From: Trissonchulus latispiculum
Taxonomy: Eukaryota > Nematoda > Enoplea > Enoplida > Ironidae
Assembly: GCA_030248195.1 (NCBI GenBank)
Contig: JASAND010026777.1
Location: forward strand, 1 to 64,000
Length of the DNA: 64,000 nt
Direction: 5' to 3'
The notes under the pieces: generated by a model
Told to the model about the DNA's origin: nothing
The model's database searches: none
What the model saw: only the letters and a program-made list of their open reading frames with translations
Program-made: the position numbers and the translations under genes
Shown here: positions 37,301-48,327 of the stretch, one piece after another
Layout: each line of letters begins with the position of its first letter
How positions within the stretch are numbered: position 1 is the first letter of the stretch

Positions 37301-40300
37301 TTAGGCCGAGGGACTTTTGAGAGGGGGGGGGGGGGTAGAATTTTCTATTTTTGCGTAACAGTTATATACATGCACACAGCGTATCTACTGCAAGCTGTCC
37401 TATTAATTCAAAAGTCTTCTATGGTTCATGTTTTCGACTTGTTACAACTGAAAACGATACCCTAAGTCCCAAATGGGGCGCTCCGCGAGGGCGTAAAATT
37501 TCTTTTACCCAATTTTTTGAGGGGGGCAACGGCAAAGCCATTATTTCGGGGAGGGCGGCCGCCCTCCCCTCGCCCATGGGCTTATCCAGGGGGAGGGTTT
37601 TGGGGGATGAAACCCCCTCCTTTTGGGTTGACTTTTATCAATACTCCATTACAAAAAGTGCAAATTTTTGTCAAAACCCCCTCCTTTTCAGTAAATTTTA
37701 GTTAAAACCCCCTCCTTTTCAAAATCCTGGATACGCCCCTGCCCCCGCCCCCCTCCCCGTATCTACGCTAGTGCCTATGGATATGGGAGAGAAACATCCA
37801 CCGATTTCTATGTATCCCCCTTTTAGAACCATCTCCACTCAAATTCCGCGGAAAATACGTAACTGTAACGGCGAATTTTAGTTAGGCGGCTACTAAAAGT
37901 TAAAATCCAAAATTTGAAAAGATCGGAACTTTTGGCAATATATAGTCAAGCGGCAAAAAAACCCCACTCGCCAATGCGGGAAAAAACCCACACCCAGTGT
38001 GGGCTTACCGGTATGAGCTATCTAGGATTTTAATAGCCTATGTTGAAGAGCATCCAAAATAACCCTGGAGGGTGTATTATTGTCGCTCCCACTGCTTCCC
38101 AGCAAATTTTTTGGGACTTTGAAATTTTCGAAAATTTTGGTCCGTCCAAGTACAAAAATTTGGCAAACTTTGCATGGCCACCCTGAACTACTGGAAAGAC
38201 TTAGACCAAAGCGGATTGTATGTACGTGTAGGGCATCTGTTGCGCATCATGATGATATATGCCACACTGCTCTAACCCCTCCGGTGCGATCTGGGGGTGA
38301 CCTAAAGTTGGCGGGAAAAAACCCACATGAGGGAAAAACCACTTTTCAAAAATGAAAATTATTCTAAACATTAGCGGGAAAGGTCAAACGAATACATACA
38401 TTTGTTTAATAGAACCTATAGATTAAACTGGTATAGGTTTTACCTGGGTTCGATCTGTTATGGGAGGTCCAGGGGGTCAAAATCGGACATGGTGCAATTT
38501 CAAGCCAAAATTTCAATTTGGCCAAAAATGCTTATTTTTGCCTTAAAATGGGTCTAGTTTGCTCTAAATACAAGAAAAACACGTTTTCTATACGATAGGA
38601 TGCTTAAACTGCCGATAATAAACAATTTTAATAAATTTCCAAAATTTACCTATGTTTATGTGTTAAACATACCAAATTTTCAAAAGTCACTATGACCTCA
38701 ATTTTTCAACAAAAACTAATATATTTTGATGCAGTTGTACTAAAAACAACCCGCTCTTTCACTTGGAACAGTTAGAAATGCTCCTGGCAACTTGCCAAAA
38801 AATTTTCGGGGTGGGTTATTTCCCCGCATATATATGGGTTTTCCCCGCACTGGGTTTTTTCCCGCCAGTGTGGGACATTTTTCTCACTAACGGCGCACCC
38901 TAGAGAGGTGTTCTATAGCTCATAAGAAAGCTTACGACTAGGCCTAGCAGCCTGTATAGTCAGTATTTCAATATCTCAAACCAGTAAAAAGTTCTGGCCA
39001 AAAATCTGAAAAGTGGGTTTTGTCCCGCTTGACTATAGACAAACATTGTACAATTATGACAGTAACAACAATACGTTATATATAAATGTTATTATTAATG
39101 GTTAGCTTTCTCACCGATGTTAACAAAAACAACAAGAATGAGTGCATATTTTCTTAAAACTGATGCATAAACTTATCAAAAGAATTTCAATTGAAACCCC
39201 CTCCATTTTGCAGACATCGGCTGGGTAATGGTGGCCGGCACCGATGCATTTCTTGTTAAAAGCAGTTATATATATACAAGAAATAAAAATGCTCCTAAAG
39301 AGCAAAGAAAGGAATATGAGTCAACATGGAACATGTAAAATGCTAAATATTGTCGGTTGTAAATTAAGAATAAGACAAGCATGTAAAATGCTAATATGTG
39401 TCTGGTGAGGTTGGAAAGTGCAGAAGACAAGTTTGTACACGCACCAATATGAGTGCATGCCAAATAGACTCATATTGGCATTTATAGTATTCTGAAGGCA
39501 AGTGGTTGCGAATTTCGGTTATATATCACCCACGTAATGTCAGCAAGACGAGACAGGGTAGTTTTAGGGTGGATGACAGGATGCTACACAGGTTACGCAC
39601 GTATATGTACGTATATATGTCACGAAAGTTAACATCAGATTTAACTTTGAGTCTCTGAATACATGAGTTACACAAACGCTTATTAAAAATGTTATATATA
39701 TCCGTCCGTCCGCATTGTTGACTAACAGCGGTTTAACAGTTTCCTAAGAAGAAAAGTTGACACTGTTGACCATGGTTGGGATATCCATGTGACGTCAATA
39801 ACGCTACTTATTCGTCTTAACTCCTGCGTAGAAATATATCCGTTAGAATCCCGCAATGGATGCATGCATTATTGTTTATTAAGGCATGCCAATATGAGTC
39901 TATTTGGCATGCACTCATATTGGTGCGTGTACAAACTTGTCTTCTGCACTTTCCAACCTCACCAGACTCATATTAGCATTTTACATGCTTGTCTTATTCT
40001 TAATTTACAACCGACAATATTTAGCATTTTACATGTTCCATGTTGACTCATATTCCTTTCTTTGCTCTTTAGGAGCATTTTTATTTCTTGTTTATCCACT
40101 TTTTACATGTCGTTGACATAAAAGCGTTAAAGAATCATTAAGCATTATATATGCATTAAATACTCAGACTCACGTGTGTGGTTCTATGGCAAATTGGCTC
40201 AGTTCCACCCTGACACCCCTCACACCAGACCGCTCCACAGCAAGTTAGGGTAAGTGGTTCTATGCTTAGTTTTCCCCCACCCCTACCCCAGCACAGCACT

Positions 40301-41762
40301 CTACAGCCACTTTGAGCATGCACTTTTATGAAAAAAGTTGCTCAGCTCACTTGAGGCTTTCATTTGGTACCAAATTTGGCCACTTTTGGAAATTTTCATT
40401 TTTGACCACATGACCTCCCACCGACCGGACCCTCCAGACGGCAAAGTGGAACCAGCACAGCAAGATGGGTGGGTCCAACGACAAAACGGACACCGGAAAT
40501 GAGCTGGGCGCACCAGAAAACCCATATAGACAATGTTTTGAGAGGCTATGTACAGTTCTATATGGTGTTCCCGGAAGTCGGTACCGACCGGACCCTCCAG
40601 ACGGCAAACTGGAACCAGCCCAGCAAGATGGGTGGGTCGGACGGCAAAACAGAGACCGGGAATGAGCTGGGCGCACCAGAAAACCCCTATAGACAAAGTT
40701 TTGAGAGGCCAAATAAAGCCTACTATGTACCTCCCGGAAGCGGTTACCGACCTGACCCCTCAGACGGTCAAGTGGAACCAGCCCAGCAAATTGGGTGAAT
40801 CGGGCAGCAAAACTGATGGCGGGAATGGATTCTCCGTCCCCAAAAACCTTTATATGCACGATTTGAAAAGTCTATCTTGAAAAATAAGCGAAAAAACTAA
40901 GTTCAAAGTCGGACCCAACATTCACCAAATTTGGCGGGCCACTGTGGCGCTGTGGCGCAACATATCAAAAATTCGACTTCAAACGTCATAATCCGGATAT
41001 ATGTCCTTATCAACCATATACAACTTGTCTGGTTTGTATTTGCACAAAGAGCTGGAAAGAAGCTAATCCCAGGACCCAGGCATACTTTTGGCCATTTCGA
41101 CGTTCTGAGCCGACTTTGTGGCGCCACTGTGGCGCTGCGGCGCACTGTGGCGCGGCGGCGACCACATATATCGAAAGTCAGTAACCTATATATATTGATG
41201 ATATACCACAATAGGTGTCTTCCCTTCGCTACATTCTGTGAAAGAGGCTACAAAATGGTGACATACGAGGGTAAAACGGAGACACCGGAAAAAAAAACAT
41301 CGCCGGCATAACTGCCGGCGGGTGCAACTTTTTAACGGTAAGTGCAACGGGGACGAAACTTTCCAATTATACTAAACTCGACACGGACTTTCTTTTGCGC
41401 ACAAAATTTGCGCAGGATCTGCGCAGGAATCTGCGCAGCCTCTGCGCAGCGCCTCTGAAGGCTGTCATTGGGGCGTTTTGACTCATATTATAGGGGTCGC
41501 TACCGCGACCCCTATGATATAAAGTTCACGTACGTAGACAGTTAGGCAATAGGTCGTCGTTACGAGCGGTAGTAACAGATGATCTAGATTGCTGAAATCT
41601 GAATCGCCAGACCCCATCATCTAACAGACATCGGCGAAACTGGGAGCAAACACACGCTAAAGAATTGACTACATAGTCTGCATCCAAGTAAGTACAAATA
41701 TTAAGAAATAATTCAGATGGCAAACTCTTCAGGTCCCAAGTGTTTTTAGTGCCGCAGTTCAT
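31360..41762 (-). CDS. FBXW9: FBXW9-like F-box/WD40 protein, 5' part (6 exons)
   Basis: F-box/WD40 proteins are substrate adaptors of SCF ubiquitin ligases: the F-box binds SKP1 and the propeller binds the substrate. Exons: 41762-41534, 35028-34886, 33503-33339, 33133-33018, 32616-32496 and 31482-31360, joining in frame to 299 residues with no stop. The ATG at 41762 precedes an F-box (LPSELFLNICTYLDADYV, from residue 14). WD blades follow: CISGSRDASLCVWNL (exon 3), ATGSFDCSMSFWSI (exon 4), TFASTVAIYDRR (exon 5) and FSAGEDSAVVCSDRR (exon 6). The order and spacing resemble FBXW9 rather than FBXW7 or BTRC. Exon 6 ends at a good donor (CTT|GTAAGA), but no following exon is visible, so about three blades are missing. 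The 6.5-kb first intron is filled with transposons. Confidence 0.85.
31580..32275. mobile_element. G/C-run-rich inverted-repeat element
   Basis: GTTTACTTTA at the left and TAAAGTAAAC at the right bracket about 700 bp dominated by runs of 7-14 G or C alternating with AAAATTTT-type segments. It lies in the FBXW9 intron between exons 32496 and 31482. Target duplication is unclear. Confidence 0.5.
33845..34384 (+). pseudogene. RTE-like LINE 3' relic (C-terminal end of the RT ORF)
   Basis: The frame reads VLPILLYASET, then a TGA where a tryptophan codon is usual, then AVKQQDILRMGVFERSC, a TAA, DQFLALDYVT and later RLRWLSHTSRM, ILFSPVPLGWRKPPG. This order (LLYGSETW, then RLRWLGHVLRM, then GWKK.RGG) is typical of the last part of RTE-like LINE proteins of invertebrates. 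Two in-frame stops make it a relic. It sits in the FBXW9 intron between 33504 and 34885, opposite to the gene. Confidence 0.75.
35550..36328. mobile_element. hAT-like nonautonomous element, CAGTAGCGTAG termini
   Basis: The left end is CAGTAGCGTAGGTAC and the right end GTATCTACGCTAGTG. The flank on the right is CCACAAAC and the left flank contains CCACAAAG two bases before the end, an imperfect 8-bp duplication. The interior is non-coding with G runs and a GCGCC...GGCGC hairpin. The same family occurs at 37261-37773. Confidence 0.65.
36448..36854. mobile_element. hAT-like MITE, 407 bp, TSD GTTTACTC
   Basis: The ends are CAGGGGCGGTTCCAG and CTGGATCCGCCAGTG. The exact 8-bp direct repeat GTTTACTC flanks it at 36440-36447 and 36855-36862. 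It is the sister of the element at 47253-47663 and holds no coding sequence. Confidence 0.92.
37261..37773. mobile_element. hAT-like MITE, 513 bp, TSD CCTATGGA, with a smaller nested MITE
   Basis: The ends are CAGTAGCGTAGGTAC and GTATCTACGCTAGTG. The exact 8-bp repeat CCTATGGA lies at 37253-37260 and 37774-37781. Inside it, 37575-37741 has ends CATGGGCTTATCCAG and CTGGATACGCCCCTG with a 7-of-8 flanking repeat, so it inserted later. Confidence 0.9.
37943..39035. mobile_element. Inverted-repeat element, TA-flanked (mariner-like termini)
   Basis: The ends are TAGTCAAGCGG and CCGCTTGACTA, each continuing into a run of A's or T's and a CCC/GGG triplet, flanked by TA. The interior repeats GGGTTTTTTCCCGCC-type motifs and codes for nothing I recognise. 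It lies in the first FBXW9 intron. Confidence 0.65.
39276..40091. mobile_element. Foldback element of the ACAAG/AATATGAG family, 816 bp
   Basis: Arms of about 210 bp are inverted copies: 39276-39485 and 39885-40091. Reading inward, each arm starts ACAAG and carries ACAAG-N13-AATATGTG and ACAAG-N14-AATATGAG, then ends in a short AATATGAG...CTCATATT hairpin. The middle is unrelated AT-rich DNA. I see no clear target duplication. Confidence 0.82.
40230..41515 (-). mobile_element. Hairpin-ended element, inverted relative of 24460-26250
   Basis: Read on the minus strand it starts with a perfect hairpin (41490-41515, 11-bp arms with a 4-base loop), then CTCATATT, GCGCAG repeats, the ~163-bp units and the start of the 150-bp unit, in the same order as element C. 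Its hairpin end lies 12 bp from the FBXW9 exon 1 donor. Confidence 0.7.
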
Positions 41763-42103
41763 GTCACATCATAGTAATCTAAAAGAGCAGTATATAGCCT
41801 TGGGGTGAAAAAAACGGATCAAGTAACTATGGAGGAAGGAATCAGAAACGGGTTTTTGAGCAATAAATTTTAATAAAATTAATTTTCTGTGCTCAGGAAA
41901 ACCAGGCGAGTCGTTTTGTATAAAAAACTTTGTCTGATAACATATTTGGGCGTCACCTGTAGGCAGGCGCGTAGCCAGGGGTGGGGGGGTGGGGGAATTT
42001 CCCCCCCCCCGAAATTGTGTTGCCCCCAGGAATTTTTTCCTGCCATGTGTAAAACGCCCATTTTCAAAAAATTTTCGCGCCTTCGGCGTGAACTCAGTGT
42101 ATT

Positions 42104-44588
42104 ACAAGTAGGAAAAATGCTCCTTGCAGTCGCATGTAAAATGCAATATGAGCTATGAGGGTCAACATTTAAATGTGTCAAGGACAAGATTTAAAACGTC
42201 TAATATGAGTCAGCATCTAAATCGGTAAAGGACAAGATGTAACTGGCTAATATGAGCCGCTACGTTTCTCTTGGGCTCATATTGACGCTCGCTGCCGTGG
42301 TTTCAACGGCTTAACATCACGACATCATACCATTTTGCCTACAGACATTTTACTTTTATTCCTAAGTCTTTGAACAAATCCTCACCGTTTTGCGTAATAT
42401 CAATAGCTTCATGTAATGTTTGGTTACAGATGTCCTGCCTGAATCTAATTTTGCCAGCTCAAACACCGAATTTAAGGTATCTGAACACTTTATACAGCTA
42501 AAGTTCTCCCCTTTAAAGTTGAATTAGGTGGTATATATTTGGCATATACCAGTTTTGAAACACTGAAATACTAGAAACAAATGTATAAAGGTCCTGTAAA
42601 CCGGTATAGTCTTCGCTATCGGCCCACTGTACATAGCATTTATACAACAAAATACACAACTGATCTGTAAAAATTTGATGTGTGCTTATCCACGGTGTCG
42701 TACGATTGACTTTACTTATTGTATCAAGAGCACACGTATGTCAGGACAATTATGCATACGTAGGTATATGCGAATTTGAAAAGTGCAAAAGAGTTAACTC
42801 AACTTAGTATCCTCGCGTCAATATGAGCCCAAGAGAAACGTAGCGGCTCATATTAGCCAGTTACATCTTGTCATTTACCGATTTAGATGCTGGCTCATAT
42901 TAGACGTTTTAAATCTTGTCCTTGACACATCGAGGGGTATATGGAAAAACAGCGTAACTCGAAATTTGACGAAATTGAGTTACGAATACCATAATTAACT
43001 ACAGAGCATTACGCGCTTTATGGAAAAACAACGTAACTCGAAAACCGCGTAGTTGGGGCACAATAAACTAATAACAAATCCACGTATCTGTAATTTGGCA
43101 AAACAGCTTTATGGAACAACAACGTAAAATTCGGTTACACTGTTTATCCACATCACGAAATGGCATTTTGCGCATGTTGTATACATGTATTTCATATACA
43201 AAAACAACGTATCTCTGAGATACGCCGTTTTTACATAAACTTATTGGGAAGTTACCTTTTGAGATAGGTTGAGTTACGCCGAGTGTATAATAATCTTTAG
43301 GTACTGTGCCTAACTGGTTCGCCGGACTAGTCAAAACCGATATTAGATACACAGTCCTGTGCTGTGCGACTATATTTCATCTGCAAAAACAGACAATACT
43401 GTGTCTTATGGATACCACTATAACCTACAAATAGCGGAAGGCATAAAATTTAAAAGAACTGACTGCAGGAAGTCGTCAGACTGCTAGAACTACTATTTCT
43501 TGGGTTTGATAGCGTCCATGGTCAGTTCACCCTATTTAAAACGTAGTTTGGTTTCCCCTTTCCAAAGTAAGTTCGTACATTGCTTTCAGCACAACAGCTT
43601 TAGACATCAGTGGCCAGAAGTCGTTGTAGTCAGTCATATTACGCTGCAACGTGGACTGCAAGGCATGCAGATAAACCGTACAGTTATTACTAAAGCCAAT
43701 GTTACAAAATCAAAAGCCATAGCGAAGCTAACAGTAATGATAAATTATTTACAATCAATAATAGCCAGTTCAGCTTGAGTCGGTGATTTAATTTGATACA
43801 AAGCTTTATAGCTTATTTGCTGGAATGATTTACTTACTGGTCGAACCCTTACTGCCCAGTACCATTTCTAGTTTTCTGAAAGACGTCGAATCAGATAATA
43901 TTGTAAAATACGGAAGCAGTATCTGTTTGAAATCTACTGATAGTTCTAGGAAGCCCTTACGCCGCACTGGTGACTGATTTCTTGAACTATGAGTCGAAAC
44001 AAAAAATTAGGAACACTTGACAAAACCAAATATTTCTTTTCTTCTCAAAAAATTTAAAATTGCATCTGTAAATGACCGAGAAATAAGCAGAATAATGATT
44101 GTGCCGCACGGAAACTTCTTTACATAATTTCCACAGATTTACTTAAGCAAAACTCTATTACATTGTAATATTATGCCATCTTGTCCATACAGTTTATATT
44201 CTTATTAGACTACAGTCTTCGAATTAATTGTGGCTTGGATTTTGAACATTCCTTGTACCAGATACGTTGTTTTTCCATTCACCCTTGCTTGGGAATTTCA
44301 AATCTTACAATATGGAAAAACAGCGTAAGTCAAATAACCAATCACAGAAGAGCAACCTCCGAATGTCAACAAAGGTGTCACAAAGCCCTTCCATAGAGGA
44401 AGTAATAATGTGAAAACTGAATTTCCTCAACTTTCGAGGATAGGATAGTGCAGTTTTTTTCGTTTTTCTCGAAACTGCCAAAATCGAGTTACGCTGTTTT
44501 TGCATATACCCCTCGACATTTAAATGTTGACCCTCATAGCTCATATTGCATTTTACATGCGACTGCAAGGAGCATTTTTCCTACTTGT
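42104..44588. mobile_element. Foldback element of the ACAAG/AATATGAG family, 2.5 kb with nested insert
   Basis: The arms are 42104-42295 and 42817-44588, the second interrupted at 42931-44515. Each arm has three ACAAG units: the outer has AATATGAG after 36 bases and the two inner ones after 12-13 bases, ending in the GAGCC...GGGCTC hairpin. Termini and arms match the element at 13823-14574 closely. Confidence 0.87.
42931..44515. mobile_element. Inverted-repeat element, 1.6 kb, ACAT target duplication
   Basis: The ends are CGAGGGGTATATG and CATATACCCCTCG, followed inward by AAAACAGCGTAACTCGA or its complement. The 4-bp ACAT flanks it at 42927-42930 and 44516-44519. Variants of AAAAACARCGTAACTCG recur inside at about 43025, 43125, 43200 and 44310. 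There is no coding sequence. The superfamily is not assigned. Confidence 0.8.
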
Positions 44589-44689
44589 CCTTCTTCCAAT
44601 TTTTGGGAGCGCCGCCTTATTAAGGCTCCGAAACTCCGAAAAACGCTGTTTTAGGTGGTATGACCAATTCGCATGTCCAATAACATTTG

Positions 44690-47600
44690 TATGCAAAATC
44701 GTAGTGTTCCAGCTATCTCCAGTAGCTTGAACCAGGAACTGGTTCAACTTCGAACCAGATGAACCAGATCTGGCCAGCCATAGGTCGGATCGCCGAAATA
44801 ACACAAAAAGTGAATTCCTCTTGTCCAATAACCTTTGTATGCCAAATATCAGCCTTCCAGCTATCTCCAGTAGCTTGAACCAGGAACTGGTTCAACTTTG
44901 AACCAGTTGAACCAGATCTGGCCAGCCATGGGTCGGATCCCCAAAATACCACCACCAGTGGATTCCGAATGCCCAATAACCTTTGTATGCCAAATATCAG
45001 CCTTCCAGCTATCTCCAGTAGCTTGAACCAGGAACTGGTTCAACTTTGAACCTGTTGAACCAGATCTGACCAGCCATGGGTCGGAACCCCGAAATAACAC
45101 CACCAGTAAATTCCCCATGCCCAATAACCTTGGTACGCCAAATGTCAGCCTTCCAGCTATGTCCAGTAGCCTGAACCAGGAACTGGTTCAACTTTGAACC
45201 AGTTGAACCAGATCCGGCCAGCCATGGGTCGGAACCCCAAAATAACACCACCGGTGAATTCCCCATGCCCAATAACCTTTGTATGCCAAATATCAACCTT
45301 CCAGCTATCTCCAGTCGCTTGAACCAGGAACTGGTTCAACTTTGAACCAGGAACTGGTTCAACTTTGAACCAGTTGAACCTGATCTGACCAGCCATGCGT
45401 CGGGACCCCGAAATAACACCACCAGTGGATTCCCCATGCCCAATAAACTTTGTATGCCAAATGTCAGCCTTCCAGCTATGTCCAGCAGCCTGAACCAGGA
45501 ACTGGTTCAACTTTGAACCAGTTGAACCAGATCCGGCCAGCCATGGGTCGGAACCCCAAAATAACACCACCGGTGAATTCCCCATGCCCAATAACCTTTG
45601 TATGCCAAATATCAACCTTCCAGCTATCTCCAGTCGCTTGAACCAGGAACTGGTTCAACTTTGAACCAGTTGAACCTGATATGGCTAGCCATGGGCCGGA
45701 TCCCCAAAATAACACTCCCAGTAGATTCCCCATGCCCAATAACCTTTGTACGCCAAATATCAGCCTTCCAGCTATCTCCAGTAGCTTGAACCAGGAACTG
45801 GTTCAACCTTGAACCAGTTGAACCAGATCTGGCAAGCCATGGGTCGGATCCCCAAAATAACAACACCAGGGGATTCCCCATGCCCAATAACCTTTGTATG
45901 CCAAATATCAGCCTTCCAGCTATCTCCAGTAGCTTGAACCAGGATGGTTCAACCTTGAACCAGTTGAACCAGATCTGGCAAGCCATGGGTCGGATCCCCA
46001 AAATAACAACACCAGCGGATTCCCCATGCCCAATAACCTTTGTATGCCAAATGTCAGCCTTCCAAGCTATGCCCAGTAGCTTGAACCAGGAACTGGTTCA
46101 ACTTTGAACCAGTTGAATCAGATCTGACCAGCCATGGGTCGGAACCCCGAAATAACACCACCAGTAAATTCCCCATGCCCAATAACCTTTGTACGCCAAA
46201 TGTCAGCCTTCCAGCTATGTCCAGTAGCCTGAACCAGGAACTGGTTCAACTTTGAACCAGTTGAACCAGATCCGGCCAGCCATGGGTCGGAACCCCAAAA
46301 TAACACCACCGGTGAATTCCCCATGCCCAATAACCTTTGTATGCCAAATATCAACCTTCCAGCTATCTCCAGTCGCTTGAACCAGGAACTGGTTCAACTT
46401 TGAACCAGTTGAACCTGATCTGACCAGCCATGGGTCGGAACCCCGAAATAACACCACCAGTGGATTCCCCATGCCCAATAACCTTTGTATGCCAAATGTC
46501 AGCCTTCCAGCTATCTCCAGTAGCTTGAACCAGGAACTGGTTCAACCTTGAACCAGTTGAACCAGATCTGGCAAGCCATGGGTCGGATCCCCAAAATAAC
46601 AACACCAGCGGATTCCCCATGCCCAATAACCTTTGTATGCCAAATGTCAGCCTTCCAGCTATGTCCAGTAGCCTGAACCAGGAACTGGTTCAACTTTGAA
46701 CCAGTTGAACCAGATCCGGCCAGCCATGGGTCGGAACCCCAAAATAACACCACCGGTGAATTCCCCATGCCCAATAACCTTTGTATGCCAAATATCAACC
46801 TTCCAGCTATCTCCAGTCGCTTGAACCAGGAACTGGTTCAACTTTGAACCAGTTGAACCTGATCTGGCTAGCCATGGGCCGGATCCCCAAAATAACACCC
46901 CCAGTAGATTCCCCATGCCCAATAACCTTTGTATGCCAAATATCAGCCTTCCAGCTATCTCCAGTAGCTTGAACCAGGAACTGGTTCAACCTTGAACCAG
47001 TTGAACCAGATCTGGCAAGCCATGGGTCGGATCCCCAAAATAACAACACCAGCGGATTCCCCATGCCCAATAACCTTTGTATGCCAAATATCAGCCTTCC
47101 AGCTATCTCCAGTAGCTTGAACCAGGAACTGGTTCAACTTTGAACCAGATGAACCAGATCTGGCCAGCCTTTGGTCGGATCCCCAAAACAACACCACCAG
47201 CAGATTCCCCATGCCCAATAACCTTTGTATGCCAAATATCAGCCTTCCAGCTCAGGGGCGGATCCAGGGGGGGGGCGGGGGGGGGGGGGGGGGCCGCCCC
47301 CCCCCGTCGCGATTCGAAGGTAGGAAAAATTAGGGAGAGAAAGAGGAAAAAGGGCAAAAAACCAAAAAATTTCGCGCCTCCGGCGCGAATTTTCTGCTTT
47401 TTATCCGCATATTTAGTGCATTTATGAAGAAAAAGCTTTATATGCATCCGATTTTTCGCAGAAAATTTCCATTTTTGCCTAAAAATGTCAAGAATTTTAA
47501 AACATTTTCTCAGTTCTCCAGAATGAAAAGAATTAAAGATCCGAAGACCGATTTTATTGCAAAAACAAAAAATTCTTCAACTTCTGGGGGGCTCCGCCCC

Positions 47601-47990
47601 CCAGACCCCCGACGAAAAATATTTGACCGCCCTCCCCGTCACGAAATCCTGGATCCGCCAGTGTTCCAGCTATCTCCAGTAGCTTGAACCAGGAACTGGT
47701 TCAACTTTGAACCAGATCTGGCCAGCCTTGGGTCGGATCCCCAAAATAACACCACCAGCAGATTCCCCATGCCCAATAACCTTTGTATGCCAAATATCAG
47801 CCTTCCAGCTATCTCCAGCAGCTTGAACCAGGAACTGGTTCAACTTTGAACCAGTTGAACCAGATCTGGCCAGCCATGGGTCGGATCCCCAAATAACACC
47901 ACCAGTTCAACTTTGAACCAGTTGAACCTGATCTGGCTAGCCATGGGCCGGATCCCCAAAATAACACCCCCAGTAGATTCGTATACATCT
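44690..47990. repeat. 148-bp satellite, block 1 (about 19 copies, one MITE inside)
   Basis: Each unit contains TGAACCAGGAACTGGTTCAA, an inverted CTGGTTCAA/TTGAACCAG pair, CCAGATCTGG, CCATGGGTCGGA and CCCCATGCCCAATAACC. Units differ at fixed positions (TGTCCAGTAGCC, TCTCCAGTCGC, TCTCCAGTAGC), often in the same order of three, which suggests a 444-bp higher-order repeat. Frames of about 87 codons across the units are repeat artefacts. Confidence 0.95.
47253..47663. mobile_element. hAT-like MITE, 411 bp, TSD TTCCAGCT, inside the 148-bp satellite
   Basis: The ends are CAGGGGCGGATCCAG and CTGGATCCGCCAGTG. TTCCAGCT, part of the satellite unit, is duplicated at 47245-47252 and 47664-47671. It is about 90% alike to 36448-36854. 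Its presence in one unit only shows that it came after that part of the array was made. Confidence 0.94.
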
Positions 47991-48327
47991 ATGTATGGTC
48001 GGCTCAGCCATGGCGTTTCCCAATTTGTGCTACAGTGTGCTGTGTTAGTGTCCTACAGGCACTAGCGTAGCCAGAAAAAATTTCGGGGGGGGGGGGAATG
48101 CAAAATTTTAAGGGGGGTCTGGGGGCCCCCCAGAGGAGCTGAGAATTTTTTCTATTTCGTGACCTTCGTGGAATTTTTGCAGAGCATTCGCTGAAATTGC
48201 AATAATATTTAAGGCGCAGTGCGTGTTCATGCATCCAAATGATGGAGAAAGTGGTCAAAGTACACCAAACAGGGTAGGTATATAATTGGTACTCATTTTT
48301 AAGTGCGAAACACGTATATATTTGCAA

